Shown here: piece by piece, positions 1 to 12,105 of the stretch
How positions within the stretch are numbered: position 1 is the first letter of the stretch
How the letters are laid out: every line of letters starts with the position of its first letter
NCBI GenBank assembly: GCA_020064725.1
Contig: JAGTWJ010000011.1
Coordinates: forward strand, 186,001 to 250,000
Reading direction: 5' to 3'
Origin: Drechslerella dactyloides
Lineage: Eukaryota; Ascomycota; Orbiliomycetes; Orbiliales; Orbiliaceae
Length of the DNA: 64,000 nucleotides
The notes under the pieces: model-generated
Seen by the model: the letters and a program-made list of their open reading frames with translations, nothing else
Databases searched by the model: none
Told to the model about the DNA's origin: nothing
Made by a program: the position numbers and the translations under genes

Positions 1-793
1 AGATGGAGCAGTACATGCAACTTGCTTGACAATCATAAAAGCTATACCGGCTCAATCGGCCCGCAAACAAAAAAATCAGTATACTCAGATCTGATCCGTC
101 TGGAAACCTGGCATCTGGGTTATTCGAAAGATTTGGCTTTGATGTCATCCAGAATCTCGATGGTTGATGCAAGAAGCTGATCTCCAGGGTCTACTTGGGT
201 CGATCTATCCGCCATGGGTCTGGATACATGCATCCTTCTCCTTGTCTGTGGGAGTTTACGCCGTACACCATTAATACATTATATACACCTCTTCTCATTT
301 TCAGCTATTTGTTAAAGAAAAAGGGCCTCACGCTGGATTCTAGCTCTCAGTCCTTCAGATTCCTCCAAACCAGTCGGCTAAAGACGTCACAAAGCTGTCT
401 GCGTTCCGATTCGCCTAGATTGATAGCGATGAAGGCATTCGAGTAACATATTCTCTGTAGGTCCATAGGGGAGTCAGATTACGAGATGATAACAATGTTA
501 CAGAGGGCTTAAAAGTTTTACTAAGCTCAGTTTAAGACGTAACCCATAAAATCTCCCTATGAGATACAGCCCTTATTGCGATCTAGATGCCTGCTAACAA
601 GGCCACCTCTCCTTACGTACAATAGCCGCGCCCTTAAGATATATCTCACTGGAAGCTACTTAAAAACAAGGCCTGAAGCCTTACCCTCATCCACACTAGT
701 ACACACAAGGTTACATCTGATAACCTTTCCTGACGACATGACTAGGCCGAAGCCCCTCTCTATTCCCTCTCTGCCTATTCCATGCCTATAACA
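1..793. other. Intergenic, no gene seen
   Basis: This is the left flank, downstream of the minus-strand gene that stops at 794. Only short reading frames on either strand are present, without splice-site support. I see no tRNA, repeat or promoter signal that I would defend. Confidence 0.6.
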
Positions 794-2446
794 TCAGACG
801 GCGCACCAGTGCCGGTGACGCCCGACAGCTGGAGTCGTTGGCTGCATTGCCGGCCAGTAGCGCAACTCCATGAAATCGTCGCTGATTAAGTCGACAATGT
901 TATTCTGCAGGATGTTCTGCAGAGCCAGCGCGAGTTCCGCAGACTCAACACTCGACCATGTCGACGTGGACGGCGATTTGATGCGAGTGGGCGCCAGTGG
1001 GGGGATCCCTTCCGGTGATGAAGAGATCGGCGTCGATGAATTGCCGTCCGTGGCGCCGACGCTGCTCTGCTCGCGGAGGACGCCCTCTTCGGCGACCTCG
1101 CGCGCAAGGCCGTGTTTGTCCTTCGGCGCGACTGGGGTCCGTTGGCTTGAGGTAGTCGAGACTATGGAGCCCAGACTGCTTGGCTCCGCCAACGGCCCAG
1201 CATCAGGAAGAGCCGAGGGCTCGATTCCATGATGCGTCTCTGCGTACGGCTGTCCGTAGCCACCGGCGTAATGGTTGGCCTGGTGGTGGGGCTGGTTGAG
1301 CGTGGGCATACCGCCCTGGGCGCCCCAGCTACCGCCAACCCCAGCCGTCTGTTGAGGCATTGCGTAGACAGAACTTGCGACGTGGCCCGGCGGCGTGGCG
1401 TTCCAATTCGCGGACTGACCCGGGTATCCGTACGACGGATACCGGTTGTATACACCACCAGAGTATTGCTGAATCTGTGGTTGTATACCGTGCCCACCGT
1501 ACATTGAATATTGATGAACGGGGGCGCACTGTGAGTGCATTGCGGACGAATAGGCCGAAGATGTCTGCTGGCTATACATCGTGTCGTGGGAATGGCCGGC
1601 CCAGACCGCATCGTTATGGGTGTAGTGGGGGTAACCGAAAGATGGGTAGCCCCCGCTACCGTGCCCCGACAGACTGCTGGCATTGAATGGAGTTGGGGCG
1701 TAGGCGAGTGGATGAGGATGGTAGATCCGACTGTGCTCCACCAGTTCTTCCATGCTGCCAAAGCCGCAGAAACAGTAGATGCAAGTTCCGAGGGCTGTTG
1801 GCGGGGCAGGAGGCATCCTGTATCCTGTGGACGAATGTTGAGCTGGCGATGCCTGCGTCTGCGGCGAAGGGAAGGAGAAGGTTGGCGTCTCATCGAGACG
1901 GCCCTGGGGGCTGTGGCTTTCCGAGCAGTAGGAGTCATCTAGCAACAATAGTCAGTACCAAGCTAATGTTGAATCGGGATATCGAGTTTAGTTACCCAAT
2001 AGATGTGGATTGATGCTCCATCCATTGTTGAATACAACCGGTGTCCCTGGTGAGAGGCTCAGGGGGCCTGAATCGAAGATATCTCCGCCTGTCTGGCCTT
2101 CATTCGCGATATCCTCAGCGGATAGTTGGAGCTGGCAGACTGTGCAATAGCCTGCGTGTTCGGCCTTGATGTGCTCCGCCAGGTGCTCCAGAGTGGCGAA
2201 AGTCAGGCCGCTGTAGAATTCCTTCTCGGGGCCTGTTGGGCAGATCCAACAAGTTCGCTGGCACTCCGAGTCGGGATGCATGTGGTGCCAGGCGTACCAA
2301 AGGTCAAATGCCTTGTTCCTTCTCGGCCAGCGGCAGATTGGGCTCTCTGGATCGTGCAACACTACATGGTGGTGTTCGTGCACGTGCGAAATGATGATGG
2401 GGGAGGAGGGAGGAAGGAGAATGGGGGATTCTGGGCCCGGACGCAT
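794..2446 (-). CDS. C2H2-type zinc-finger-like protein, two exons
   Basis: Spliced model: exon 1 2446-1996, intron 1995-1939 (57 bp, donor GTAACT, branch TACTGAC, acceptor GCTAG), exon 2 1938-794. The phase-1 junction joins ..NPHLL to DDSYC.., and the frame stays open to the end. Exon 1 has a Cys-x2-Cys ... His-x4-His cluster (TCWIC ... HIKAEH) followed by a further CTVC pair. Exon 2 has a second, more canonical one (CIYCFCGF ... HSRIYH). Between and after these the chain is rich in Gln, Gly, Tyr, Pro and Ser and looks disordered. A nucleic-acid-binding or regulatory role is the usual inference for C2H2 proteins, but no DNA target can be read. The chosen start, ATG at 2446, has A at -3. The frame is open upstream to 2779, and an alternative first exon at 2790 (M-C-R-D-C..) is possible, so the N-terminus is uncertain. 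Confidence 0.75.
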
Positions 2447-3356
2447 GGTTGCGATGCGATATCGCGATAGAAGATCTCGGAACGTGATGAATTGTAGAGA
2501 GTGGGGCACTGCGATATCCAATGATGGATGTCGGATCTCGTGAACTGAAGGATAGTGGCGGTTGTTCAGAGATTGCTGATATCCTTCGCTCTTCGATGAT
2601 GGGATGAGGACAGAGAGGATGGGAGAAGAAGTTGAAGTGGAAGATAGAAGAAGCGATGCTATGTTGAGCCGGTTCAATAGCTGTGTGCCGACACAAAACT
2701 TTTGGCATAGAGGGAACTGTGGCGACAGCAACAAGCAGTCACGATGAAGCTTACCGCTGATGCTAGCACTATTACACAATCACGGCACATCGTTCTTTTC
2801 AACGCAACTTCAGTTGATTGTGAGAACAGTTCTTTCACCATCACTACTAGTTACATAGCCTAGAGTGATAGCAGTGCGATACCAGTTATAGCTGATAGGC
2901 AACTTTCTATCGAGAGAATTCGCCCTTGGAAGTTCTTACCGCTTTCACCACAGGTCTTTGCTCGATTAAGTTCGTAAAATTATGAATATGGATGATGTAT
3001 TGCTCAAGAGGCTCGCCATACAAAGAACACTAATTGAAGAAAGTAAAGCTGCGAAAAATGCCATACTATACAAGCTTGTAGTAGTGCTGAGGGAATGGCC
3101 ACTGTCTTCGAGAGACAGAAACGTTCATGTGGAGGGTTAAAATGCAACAATAGACAAGGGTTGTAAAGGAGGATTCGCAATGAAGAATGATGAAGAGATC
3201 AGGGACAGGAGGCTTTTGGTTCACGAGACAAGACAGGAGCGTGGAATCATGATGGTGTTAAGAGCTAAAGAAACAATAGTCAATAGAAGAGTCAGTGCGA
3301 ATCAGGGCCCCGTCCAGACAGTCACATAAAGTAGTAGAGAGGAGATGGGAAGATAA
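2447..3356. other. Intergenic between two minus-strand genes
   Basis: This stretch holds the promoter and 5' leader of the C2H2-like gene and the 3' flank of the CCCH gene. A solo copy of the GTCTCG-type repeat arm lies at 3214-3232. A possible extra first exon for the C2H2 gene (ATG at 2790, donor GTAAGC at 2754) would need a 38 bp intron, which is short. No independent gene is seen. Confidence 0.5.
3214..3232. repeat. Solo arm of GTCTCG hairpin repeat
   Basis: TTTTGGTTCACGAGACAAG is the reverse complement of the arm consensus TTGTCTCGTGAACCA seen in the complete hairpins, especially that at 40423-40502. No opposing arm is found within about 150 bp. It lies about 125 bp downstream of the CCCH-gene stop codon. 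Confidence 0.55.
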
Positions 3357-6300
3357 TTAGAGATTGAAGTCGAGGTCGATGAGGTCTTCTAAGTGGCTTG
3401 GCACATGCAATGGTTTGTCCGCTGGCGGGGGCGACGGCGAGAGAGACCCTTCGCTGCTTGTAGGTGAGGATGGCGATGGTGTGGACAAGTCCTCCTCGAC
3501 GTGATCATATTGGCAGTGCTGCGGGAATTGGCATCGTAAGAGCTTACTCTCCGGGCACCTGAATGTCTTGGGATACCGGAAGGAGAATTTTGGAGGGGCA
3601 TCCTCCCCAAGATTCAGGTCGATGAAATGACGGCGCAATCCAAGGACCCCGACAACCTGTACTACTAGCGCTTGGACTGCTGCCCAATTCGGAGAGTCAA
3701 AGTCGGTTGCCATCCGAAGAAATCGCAGGATTAGCTTCTCAAGGTTAGGATCGGCCCGGGGAAGAAGCTCCAGCTTCTGCAAAGTGGCCACGAGATACAA
3801 CATGCCCTCAAAGCTCTTGCGAACTCTGCGTTTGATAATGTCGTCGAGTGAGTAATAATCTCCGTGGAGGAGATAGAAATCTTTCGTCGCATTGCAGAAG
3901 AACACTGTGAACTCGTTGCCAGTCCACATCTTCTGGAATAAATCTCGCTGACTTTCCCGTAACAATGGGTCCTTCCCAGCGTCCCGCCCTTTAAGAAAGC
4001 GACCTAGTGTGGATAAGAATGGGAGAAGGTGTGGAAATATGCCGACATTCGCGGTTGCTTCTGTTGGGTCATTATATTCGTGTTGGCTGGCGAAGAATGA
4101 CTTCAAGACCGCAAACTTGCCCTCCACCTCCATGGCGCTTAGGAAGAGGGGCATGCTGCGACTGTTTTGCTTGAAGGTGTTCTTAAGATCGCTGAGAACG
4201 CCCTCAAGCTGGTCGCATGGCATACCTCGAACATCCCTTCCGCCATGTGGCTCTTGAGCCTCCGTTTGTGCCTCCCTAGGGAGTTGTTAAATTTAAGTAT
4301 ATGCAAGCGAGAGTGGGTCTGGATACTTACGACATAGACGTTGTCTCGTCGTCTAAAAAGACCAATGGCTCGTCGTCTAGGTTGATGTCATTCGTATCAG
4401 GAAGGTCGCGATCAATGATGTCAATGGTACCCATGATGAGATTTCTCCGGATGACAAATCCGAGTCGCTCTGCGATATCATGTGCATCACTCATCGGTCC
4501 CGTTCCTTCTTCATTGCTGTCGGCGACGATGCGACAGAGATTGATCATTGCTTGGCGAGCCGACTTGTCGATTTTCTGGATGGGGTTCAAGTTGACGGTA
4601 AACCGAGCAAACCCGATCAGCAAGACTGCAATATTCAAGGAATCTTGATTGCAGGAATCTTTGGCAAGGCCAGCTCGAACGAATCCGCACCAAAAAGTAA
4701 AGAAGCTGGGCACCTTGGCGCAGTATTGTGCTACTTCTGCGATCTTGATATCGATTGTTGTCTGGTTTTCAAGACGGCTGCTGGACATTATCTGAAGGAA
4801 AGACTCGACTTGGCCGAATTGAAGCTCTCCAACTTCCTCTACATGCAGCTGCAGAACCTGCCCGATATGCAGCAGGCCTTCTGGGAGTGTGAGAGCCTCG
4901 ACAACAAAATTCTCGTGGCCGTCATTGAAGAATGACAACCCTTGGTCCCAGTATTTTCGGAGATCTGCTATAGATAGCACTTTATTTTGCGTGCCAAATT
5001 GCAGCCACTGCTCCATAGAGCTGAACTGCTTGTTTGTTTTGTCGACATACTTTGCAGTGATGGTATGCGCTTCGTGTGAGAAGAAACAGTTGTCATCCTC
5101 GTTGTCCGCACACTTTTGGTTGTCCTTGAGAGCAGGACAGGGCAGTCTGCGAATGCTGTCGAGTGCTCCCCGTTGGTTAGTCTCAGCGGCGAAATATTGA
5201 TCAACTTTGTACAACCCAACCGCCTGGACGATTGCATCGAAGACGGCCTCTCTCTTCGACTGGTCTGGGTACCAGGAATCGCGAGACTCTTCTAGAAATA
5301 GAATCGCCCAGTATACTATAATGGCTGCAGAGGTGATCTCCTCTATCTTGCTGTAGAGCTTAGCAAAGATTGTCAGGAAGCGTAAGATCGACAAATACAT
5401 CTCAGGCCACGCGACGGTCTCATTTCCCGGGAGCGTATGGTGCTGGTGGAATGAGGCGATTGTTCGCACAATCAAGTGCATGGCCTGAATTGGTTCGGGG
5501 AACACGTCGTTCAGGATCTTCTTCGCAGAATTTGCAACCTCTTCATCAGCCTCCAGGTAGTCATGCCCGAGGATCTGCATGAAAGGGATGCATCGGGTCT
5601 GGAAGACAACCAAGGTGCAGGCCTCCTCATCCACATCGCCAGCGAGAAGAGCGTTGGCAATGTCCACGAGATGAGAGACGGGTCGCGCCTCCGAGAGCAA
5701 TCTGACCGCGAAGCGTTTCATGTACCGCTTGTCATGATTGAGCATCCTCAGGGCGGTGTCCAGAAGGTTGCGGCGCTCAATCTCGTTGAGCGGAAGAGGA
5801 GAGAGGAGGGGGGCTTTGAAGCCCATGATCAGATCCCTCTCCCGTCTGTCGGAGACGACGGGATCGGGAGCTGACGCGAGCGTCAACCTCTCTGCGGGTA
5901 GATTCATAGGTCAGTGAAAGGCCATGCGTTCGGGGAAAGTCTGAAAACGTACTAGGCGTGGGAGTTGGGGCCGGCGGCGGCAGGGCCGGTCGGGGCTTGA
6001 CTGGGACCCCGTTTTTCATGACCACTCTGGGCCCCTCGATCTGTGAGAGGTCCTGGAGGGTGCCTTGAGAGATCCTGTTCGGGATCCCTCCGTCGTGGGC
6101 TGGGCCTGGTTCGCCGGCTGTGCTTGGCGCAGCCTGCGATGGACCCCTGTTGACAGGGGTGGAAGGAGCTAGCGGCTGAGCCCGCAAAGGCCCTGCAGCT
6201 GCCATTGGTCAGCAGTTGCCTCAGGTTGATAAGTGGATTGGAGGGCATACTCTTAGCGGCAGCGGAGGTGACGTGCCTGATGAAGTTACGGCCATCATCA

Positions 6301-6473
6301 TACTCCTCGCTGTCCGGACGGTTCTCAGTGAGCCGCCGCAGGGTGCGTGCGGATTGCTCTATCGGCACGCCGTTGGTATCTCGCTTATGTTTAAATAAAC
6401 ATTTGCTAGATTTGCAGCGGCCGTAGCTGCGCTCCTCAGTGCAAAAGAAGTTCCTGTATTGTTTTGCAGGCAT
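3357..6473 (-). CDS. Large protein with three CCCH zinc fingers, four exons
   Basis: Exons 6473-6251, 6198-5953, 5891-4331 and 4275-3357 (introns 52, 61 and 55 bp, all with GT..AG and clear CTGAC/TTAAC branch sites) join in phase to 982 residues. Three CCCH clusters are visible. One at the N-terminus (about residues 11-29) has C-x8-C-x4-C-x3-H. One near 408-430 has C-x8-C-x7-C-x3-H (CPALKDNQKC ... CFFSH). One near the C-terminus (about 916-936) has C-x7-C-x5-C-x3-H (CPESKLLRC ... CQYDH). The spacings depart from the classical C-x8-C-x5-C-x3-H. CCCH fingers usually bind RNA; the long helical region between fingers has no recognised fold. The start at 6473 was chosen because the first finger follows directly and A is at -3; 50 upstream codons are open but low-complexity. 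The C-terminal tail is Ser/Pro-rich and acidic. Confidence 0.8.
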
Positions 6474-6727
6474 ATTAGTAGGCTGGGGAGGGGGAAGCGG
6501 AGGCCAGGGGGATGGGCGGTGAGCCGGGTGATTGAAGGGTGATTGAAAGTTAAGATGGTGTTCTGGCGTACTTTTTCTCGTGGTCGTAGTGGCAGTCCCC
6601 AACATTACATACCCCGCGAGCAACCATCACCACACATGGAGTTTGGCTTCCAACACAGCGTTAGCGGAGATGTTCTGACGCCCATTCTTGTTTTCGCACC
6701 CTTGCAACTTACGCCATCGCACTGAGG

Positions 6728-7270
6728 ATGTCAGCCGGGATATTTGCTCCAGACAGAGATGACATCTTGAATCAAACCGCCAATGCAGTGCAGGAAGGTC
6801 CGTCTCGCTTTATCTGGCAGACGCCTTTATTCGCGGTGGTTGACTAAAACCTCTATTAGGTCAAATCCCGAATAAGTTAAAGTTGATGGCGGAAGGAGAA
6901 GAGTGTACTGAGTCCCACCTTCTACCTCCAGATGGTTTTATAGCTCACCAGCAATTACCGATGAAAGTATATTTGATCGATCTACAATGCTGATAGGGAT
7001 AGTCAGCTGTCACTCGGAAACAGCCACGGAGACGACCAGGCGACTGTAGCATGGAGTACCGGACAAAACTATCCATCCGTGAAGCTATCTAGATGATGGC
7101 TTACCTATATTCTCGTCACCGAGCTGTCAAGTGGCAGAGATCGCGGAAAGCTGGATCCGAATATCTATATTGACGCGAAAGATGCTATTTCCACAAATCC
7201 AGCAACCCGTCAGCGACCTCAATTGAGTCAAGCCTACACTGAATCGTACAAGTGGAGGATAGAAGAGTAA
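6728..7270 (+). CDS. Hypothetical small protein, four short exons
   Basis: Not recognised. Exons 6728-6797, 6860-6966, 7007-7078 and 7124-7270 splice in phase (introns 62, 40, 40 and 45 bp candidate lengths; the three used are 62, 40 and 45 bp) to about 131 residues beginning MSAGIFAPDRDD. The first intron is good (donor GTCCGT, branch GACTAAA, acceptor ATTAG). The second and third are short and rely on later AGs. The protein is polar, Asp/Gln/Ser-rich, with no Cys clusters or membrane segment. It sits between the CCCH gene promoter and a pyrimidine-rich, TATA-containing stretch on the minus strand near 7560-7640. A minus-strand reading frame overlaps exon 4, so even the strand is not certain. 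The evidence is the consistent splicing only. Confidence 0.33.
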
Positions 7271-9791
7271 AAGTCCTCGGCTTGATCCGATCTATAGCCT
7301 CGAAGCGTCAATATTGCCCCGAGGAGACTACCGCTGAAGCACTACGTCGAGCCATAGCGGCGCCCACGAGGAAGGTTGCAAGTTAGGAGGAAGTGAACGA
7401 ACGACTTACTGATGCAATGACAGTGGCGAAGCGACCACGCAAGAGGTGCAAGAGAGCAAGGGAATACCTCTATGATAAAGGTTCTGCACAACCTGAGCCG
7501 TGGCGATATAAAGGTTACAAGGGCTTGCTGGTGGTGATGGTGGCGATAGGAGGCCGGAGGAGGCGAAGTAAGTGGAAGGGGAGAAGAGTTCGGTGTGCGG
7601 AAGAGGACGGAAGAGAGCTGCCCATTTATATGCCACCAGGCTGTGGAAAGGGAATATAAACGTGCTGCGCTGACGTCTGTCTTATGCTTATCTAGAGCGA
7701 CGTTTCAATTCTCTATGGATATGCCACCACACCATTCACGTCGATCTTGGCGGGCATCCTTTATGGGGTCACTCTATCCGATAACTGCGGCACACGATAT
7801 CAATGAACTTGTATTGTTTAGTCGAAGTATGGTGAGATATATCTACAGTGTGGCCAGCCTTGGCCTCTGCATGGAGTTTGAAGAGGAATATTAAGCCAGC
7901 TTCGTTGGCCGCACCCATTCCGGATATTCCCGATACCTTGTTGCGGCAGTAGCATACAGAGCCCTGTGAATTAGCTATTGATTACCAGTGCACGCTCCTT
8001 ATGCCTACTTTGTATCGTGACCAGTTTAGTTCTGACTCCGCCGGCTGCTAGGGCTCTATTTGAACAGCTGCGCATTGATAAGCAGGTTTGCCAAGATACT
8101 ACGAAGCCAACGTCAAGTGAACAGTCCGGCAGAGCGCGAGCGCGGGGTGGCCGGCCATGTCTATCTCAGGAGGAAGTTGCACGCACTTATTCAAAGCTTT
8201 CCGCTACATTCCACATGAAGTATCTCCACACTCCCACTCAAAACGACACATTATTTCCTCGCTGCATATAGTCAACAGATCGGAGCCTTTTATCCAGTGT
8301 TGACTGCTATGTCTCATCTTGTGAGCCGATGGAGGCCTGTAGCGAATGCCGTTGCATTCCTGAGATTGACTTCCTTGGCAATCTCAATAACTGTGGTAGC
8401 TGGGCTTGGTGAAACGGAGACGGACGGTACGCGGATCAGGCTCTGTGGACACGGGTGCTCTCAATCCAGGCAAGTCTGGCCTCGAGACTACTCTCAATCA
8501 GCCTACAGATAGCCATCGTGAGAGTTTGGCTACAATTTACTGCCTGCAGCCGTTTCTCCAGGCCCGAGAGAGAACGTTACTTATGTATGAGCTAGTCTAG
8601 CTGTCACTACCACCATATACTTCGGAAAACCCAGATGCGGAAATCATCTGCAGGAGCTCATCGTGCTGCGGTTCACGCAACATTCATATATGGTTGATTC
8701 CATAAAAAGGAACTTATCCGCTTACATTGAAGAAAGGCCTCTGGAGTCTCTGTTACATACTGGTGGCTACCACCTGAGTATATGCCTACTTGGAGGTTAG
8801 GCTAGAGTGCTGGATTCGCATGGCAGGCCGTTTTCGTTTCCCAATAAAGCCCATTGATATTAATATACTAAAATAGTCTCGAGAACGGACCTATATCCAA
8901 TCGCAGATATTCCCACCTGTTCGAGCTCTCCCAAAGCCAGAAATGGGTGTAAAAGACACCTATTCGAAAGTGTGGCTGGAAATAAGCCTTTAAGTCGGCC
9001 CTCTGTGCATCCCGATACAGCTTCCTTTCTCGCTAGCAATCTGATGTTGCACAAGTCGCAACGCGACGTTCGCAAAAAACCACAGTACTTCGAACAAATA
9101 TCGCTGAAGTTAAAGTGGCCGGGTTCTCAATCTCGATGGCTTAGAGGCGCATCTGGTGCCAAGATGAGAGTTATTCGTGGACATTGACAATTATTTGGCA
9201 AGCTGTTACCACTGAAATGGCCCTTTGTTCATCGCGTGTGTGAACCGAATTTATCTGTTTCGTGTTCTCAGACTCAACCGAATAGCGTGCGGTTCGGCAG
9301 GGCACCACGACTCGACGCTAAATATCAAAGAAGTGATGAAACATGAAAGAGTGGTATCATGGGTTCAGTCCCTAGAGTGCATGAACCTCGTCTCGAGCAT
9401 CTGGGTTGCGCGATATAGGATTGAGACGCCGATGGCTATCTCTCTCGACCCCGTCCCTGAAAGGTTTTGTGCTCCTTGCAGCGGCCGGCGCCCACGATCC
9501 TACGGGTTTAGTCTCGAGGCCACTACAGGTTTATAATTTTAGAAAGCACGCCAACGAATATTTTCAGCATCTCTCCTCGTCCATCAACCTGATCACGATA
9601 TCGCTTTACATCTACAACCGCAAAACTCCCCGAATCAACAAGAGGCCGGTAATCCCTCACAGAAATAGTATCGAACGAAGGTAAAGATCATCCCTTCCTC
9701 TGTCTCGCGAACCTACGCCGTGTCTGATAAACTTTCGCCGTTACATAGACCCACAAACGCACATAGTAGATCTACTCTATACACTTGCAGG
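7271..9791. other. Gene-poor interval
   Basis: No reading frame above 100 codons and no convincing chain of splice sites was found. On the minus strand around 7640-7540 a TATAAAT box is followed by a long pyrimidine-rich tract, as in a fungal core promoter, but no good coding region follows it. A solo GTCTCG repeat arm is at 9701-9719, just upstream of the next gene. Confidence 0.45.
9701..9719. repeat. Solo arm of GTCTCG hairpin repeat
   Basis: TGTCTCGCGAACCTACGCC matches the arm consensus (GTCTCG, then A-A-C-C) of the complete hairpins. There is no partner arm nearby. It lies about 75 bp upstream of the start codon at 9792, so it is probably in the leader or promoter. Confidence 0.45.
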
Positions 9792-11599
9792 ATGCCACCT
9801 CGGGTCCGAACGCCCCAGAGTGGCTCTGGAAGACGCTCTGGGCGGCGGTCAGCTACCCCGGTTCAATCCGTCCGACCGTACACCATTCCACCTCTTGCTC
9901 ATGGCGCGCCTCGCCACTGGCTCTTCCCCAGCCGCGACCGCACCACTGTCCTCGAGCCGTTCGGCCCCAAGGACGAAGACACAGAGCCGGATCCGCCTCA
10001 GGTAGTTCCGCGCTACGCAATTATCGACAATAGACCCAATCGCTTCCGTCACATCTACGAGCCTCTTGAAGTCCATAACGATTATCTCGGGGCCATCGTC
10101 ATCCCGCGCCGGCACAATGACGCCGACCTTCTCGTCCTCCTCGCCACGTCGAATCCCGCAGTTTCACCGACGCCCACACTCGCTGCCCGCTTTCTCGTCT
10201 CATCACATATCATGCGAGAGCATATCCCCTCCTTCATGGAGCAGTTCACCTACACTCTCGGCCTCACGGAGGCCCAACGGCTGGGGAATCGAGCTGACGA
10301 CATATACGCCATGTTTCACTGGACTTTGCCATCCGTCGACATTGAAGCTGCGTGGATCGTCATGATGATTGTTCACGGCCGGTGGCCGTTGGCTTGGGAT
10401 ATTCTCGATATCCCCCACACTACACTCTTCAACATTGCACAGTTCGTCGATGCGGTGAGGATTACGCCTGGCAGCGAGGCGTGGCGAATGATACGCAAAA
10501 AGTTGGAATACACGCTCGCTCGTCAGTGCGTGGAAATCGGTCGTCCAACACACCCGTGCGTTGCGCAGTGGGTGTATATCGCGAAAGTCTTCCAGTGGGA
10601 GGAAGATTTTGCATCGTTGTGGGCTAATCTTATCGTGAGCACTTGGCGCTTTGATATGCGCAGCTGGCAGGTTGACCGTTACAGTGATGGGTTTGGAGGC
10701 GATCCTCGTCCGACAGCGCCAGGGCGATGGTGGTACACCGTCAACGAGCTAGGCCCTGACCTCAAACGTATGTTATCAATATGCGGCTCCAACTCCCACG
10801 ATAATCTGAGATTCGAAAGACCTCTGGTTCCAATTGATACTAACTTTTAACTCGATATATAGGCCAGCTTAAGGATAGCCGCCAAGGTTTGGTAATGCAG
10901 CTCGCAGAAATCTGGTCCGCCTTCCAGCACCGCTATCGCAACCCAACTTCCCCAGAAACAATCGCGGCAACCACATCTTTCGCCGGATCTCCCCAAGACC
11001 TCCGCAAAATAATCATAGACTACTCGCGTATCATTGAGAAGAAGATCCAGCGAGAAGCCCTCCTCGCCAACCGGCAAATCGACGCCCGCGCCCTCGCCGG
11101 CTGCGCCAAGCTCGTCCGCGATGTAAACGCCGTCTTTGACCGTGTCAAAAGCATGGACGTCTACGGCAAGCCCGCAACCTTGACAGAGAAGAGCTACTGG
11201 AAACCCCTCTGCTACCAGAACCCATTCATCGAAACCCCGCTGGAACTCGACCCAGCACACGGCTCGCTCAAGTCCATCTACACTTTCCAGTCCGGCGCGG
11301 AGAACACACTCGTGTACTGGCGCAACCGCAAGTCCTGGCGCAACAACGAGCTGAGCCTGCGTGCGGAAGAGAGGTCAGAGCATATCTGGACGTTCGTACA
11401 GTGTACGATCGCGTTGGTGCTCTTCTTTGAATACATGGCCTGGCATTTCGGGCTTCGCCCGGGCCAGGTTAGAGACTTCCGCGCGTGTTTCTACGGGATC
11501 TGGTGTTTGAGCGGCGTGTTCAATCTGTTTGGTGTCCTGAAATACTTCTTCGGCGAGGTTGTCCGGCGCTCGATGCATGGAAGGCAGTCTCAGGATTGA
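9792..11599 (+). CDS. BTB/POZ-like protein with C-terminal membrane segments
   Basis: Exons 9792-10767 and 10863-11599 (intron 95 bp, donor GTATGT, acceptor TATAG, phase 1) give 570 residues. Residues about 105-215 resemble a fungal BTB/POZ fold: a hydrophobic strand (ADLLVLL), then a 'RFLVSSHIMREHIPSFM' segment like the BTB inner helix that mediates dimerisation, then a helix-rich region. The last 80 residues carry two hydrophobic stretches (FVQCTIALVLFFEYMAW and an IWCLSGVFNLFGVL segment), so a membrane-anchored protein is inferred. The start ATG lies in a pyrimidine-rich context. The gene is convergent with, and looks distantly paralogous to, the minus-strand gene at 12106-13329, sharing the W-V-x-K-V-F region and an intron at an equivalent position. 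Function is unknown; the BTB assignment is by pattern only. Confidence 0.72.
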
Positions 11600-12105
11600 A
11601 CGTCGGGGCATATTTAGTTGAAGCTACAGATATGAGGGCTCGATGCCTAGTGAATTAGTGTACATCAGATGTAAGATAGATCAAAAGCGGCCAGAGGGGT
11701 ATTCAACTATGACGCAAATGGGACGATGATGGTGCTTGCTACTAGAAATTTATACGATCGACTTACTGAGGCGTTCAAAGAGGGTTTGCTATCTTATCAG
11801 TTAACAGTTCGGACCAGGGCATAGAAGATATGGACGAGTGTATAATGAACCAGTTTTGGTTTAGAAATTGTAAAGCTATAATTAAATCAAATATTTAGCG
11901 CACCGGCTGAGACTGGGTCACCGGAGTGTTTCGCCTTCGGAAATATTATAGGGACAGATCCACTCGAGAAATAGAGAAGATTTCTGGACTATTCGCAACT
12001 GCGATGCCCTGTCCAAAGACTTCGAAACAGTTCAGCGCGCAACTTAGTCGACCGCCGGTCTGTATCTTTGCCGAATCGGCTGGCATTGCAACGGATGACC
12101 TTCGA
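11600..12105. other. Convergent 3' flank
   Basis: A 500 bp gap between two converging genes, AT-rich in the middle (11840-11900). It presumably holds both polyadenylation regions. No gene or repeat is seen. Confidence 0.6.

Noticed and set aside
2717..2790. Extra first exon M-C-R-D-C... for the C2H2-like gene
   Set aside because: The start resembles the M-C family, but position 3 is not aromatic, the intron would be only 38 bp, and the next exon has no C-x-H.
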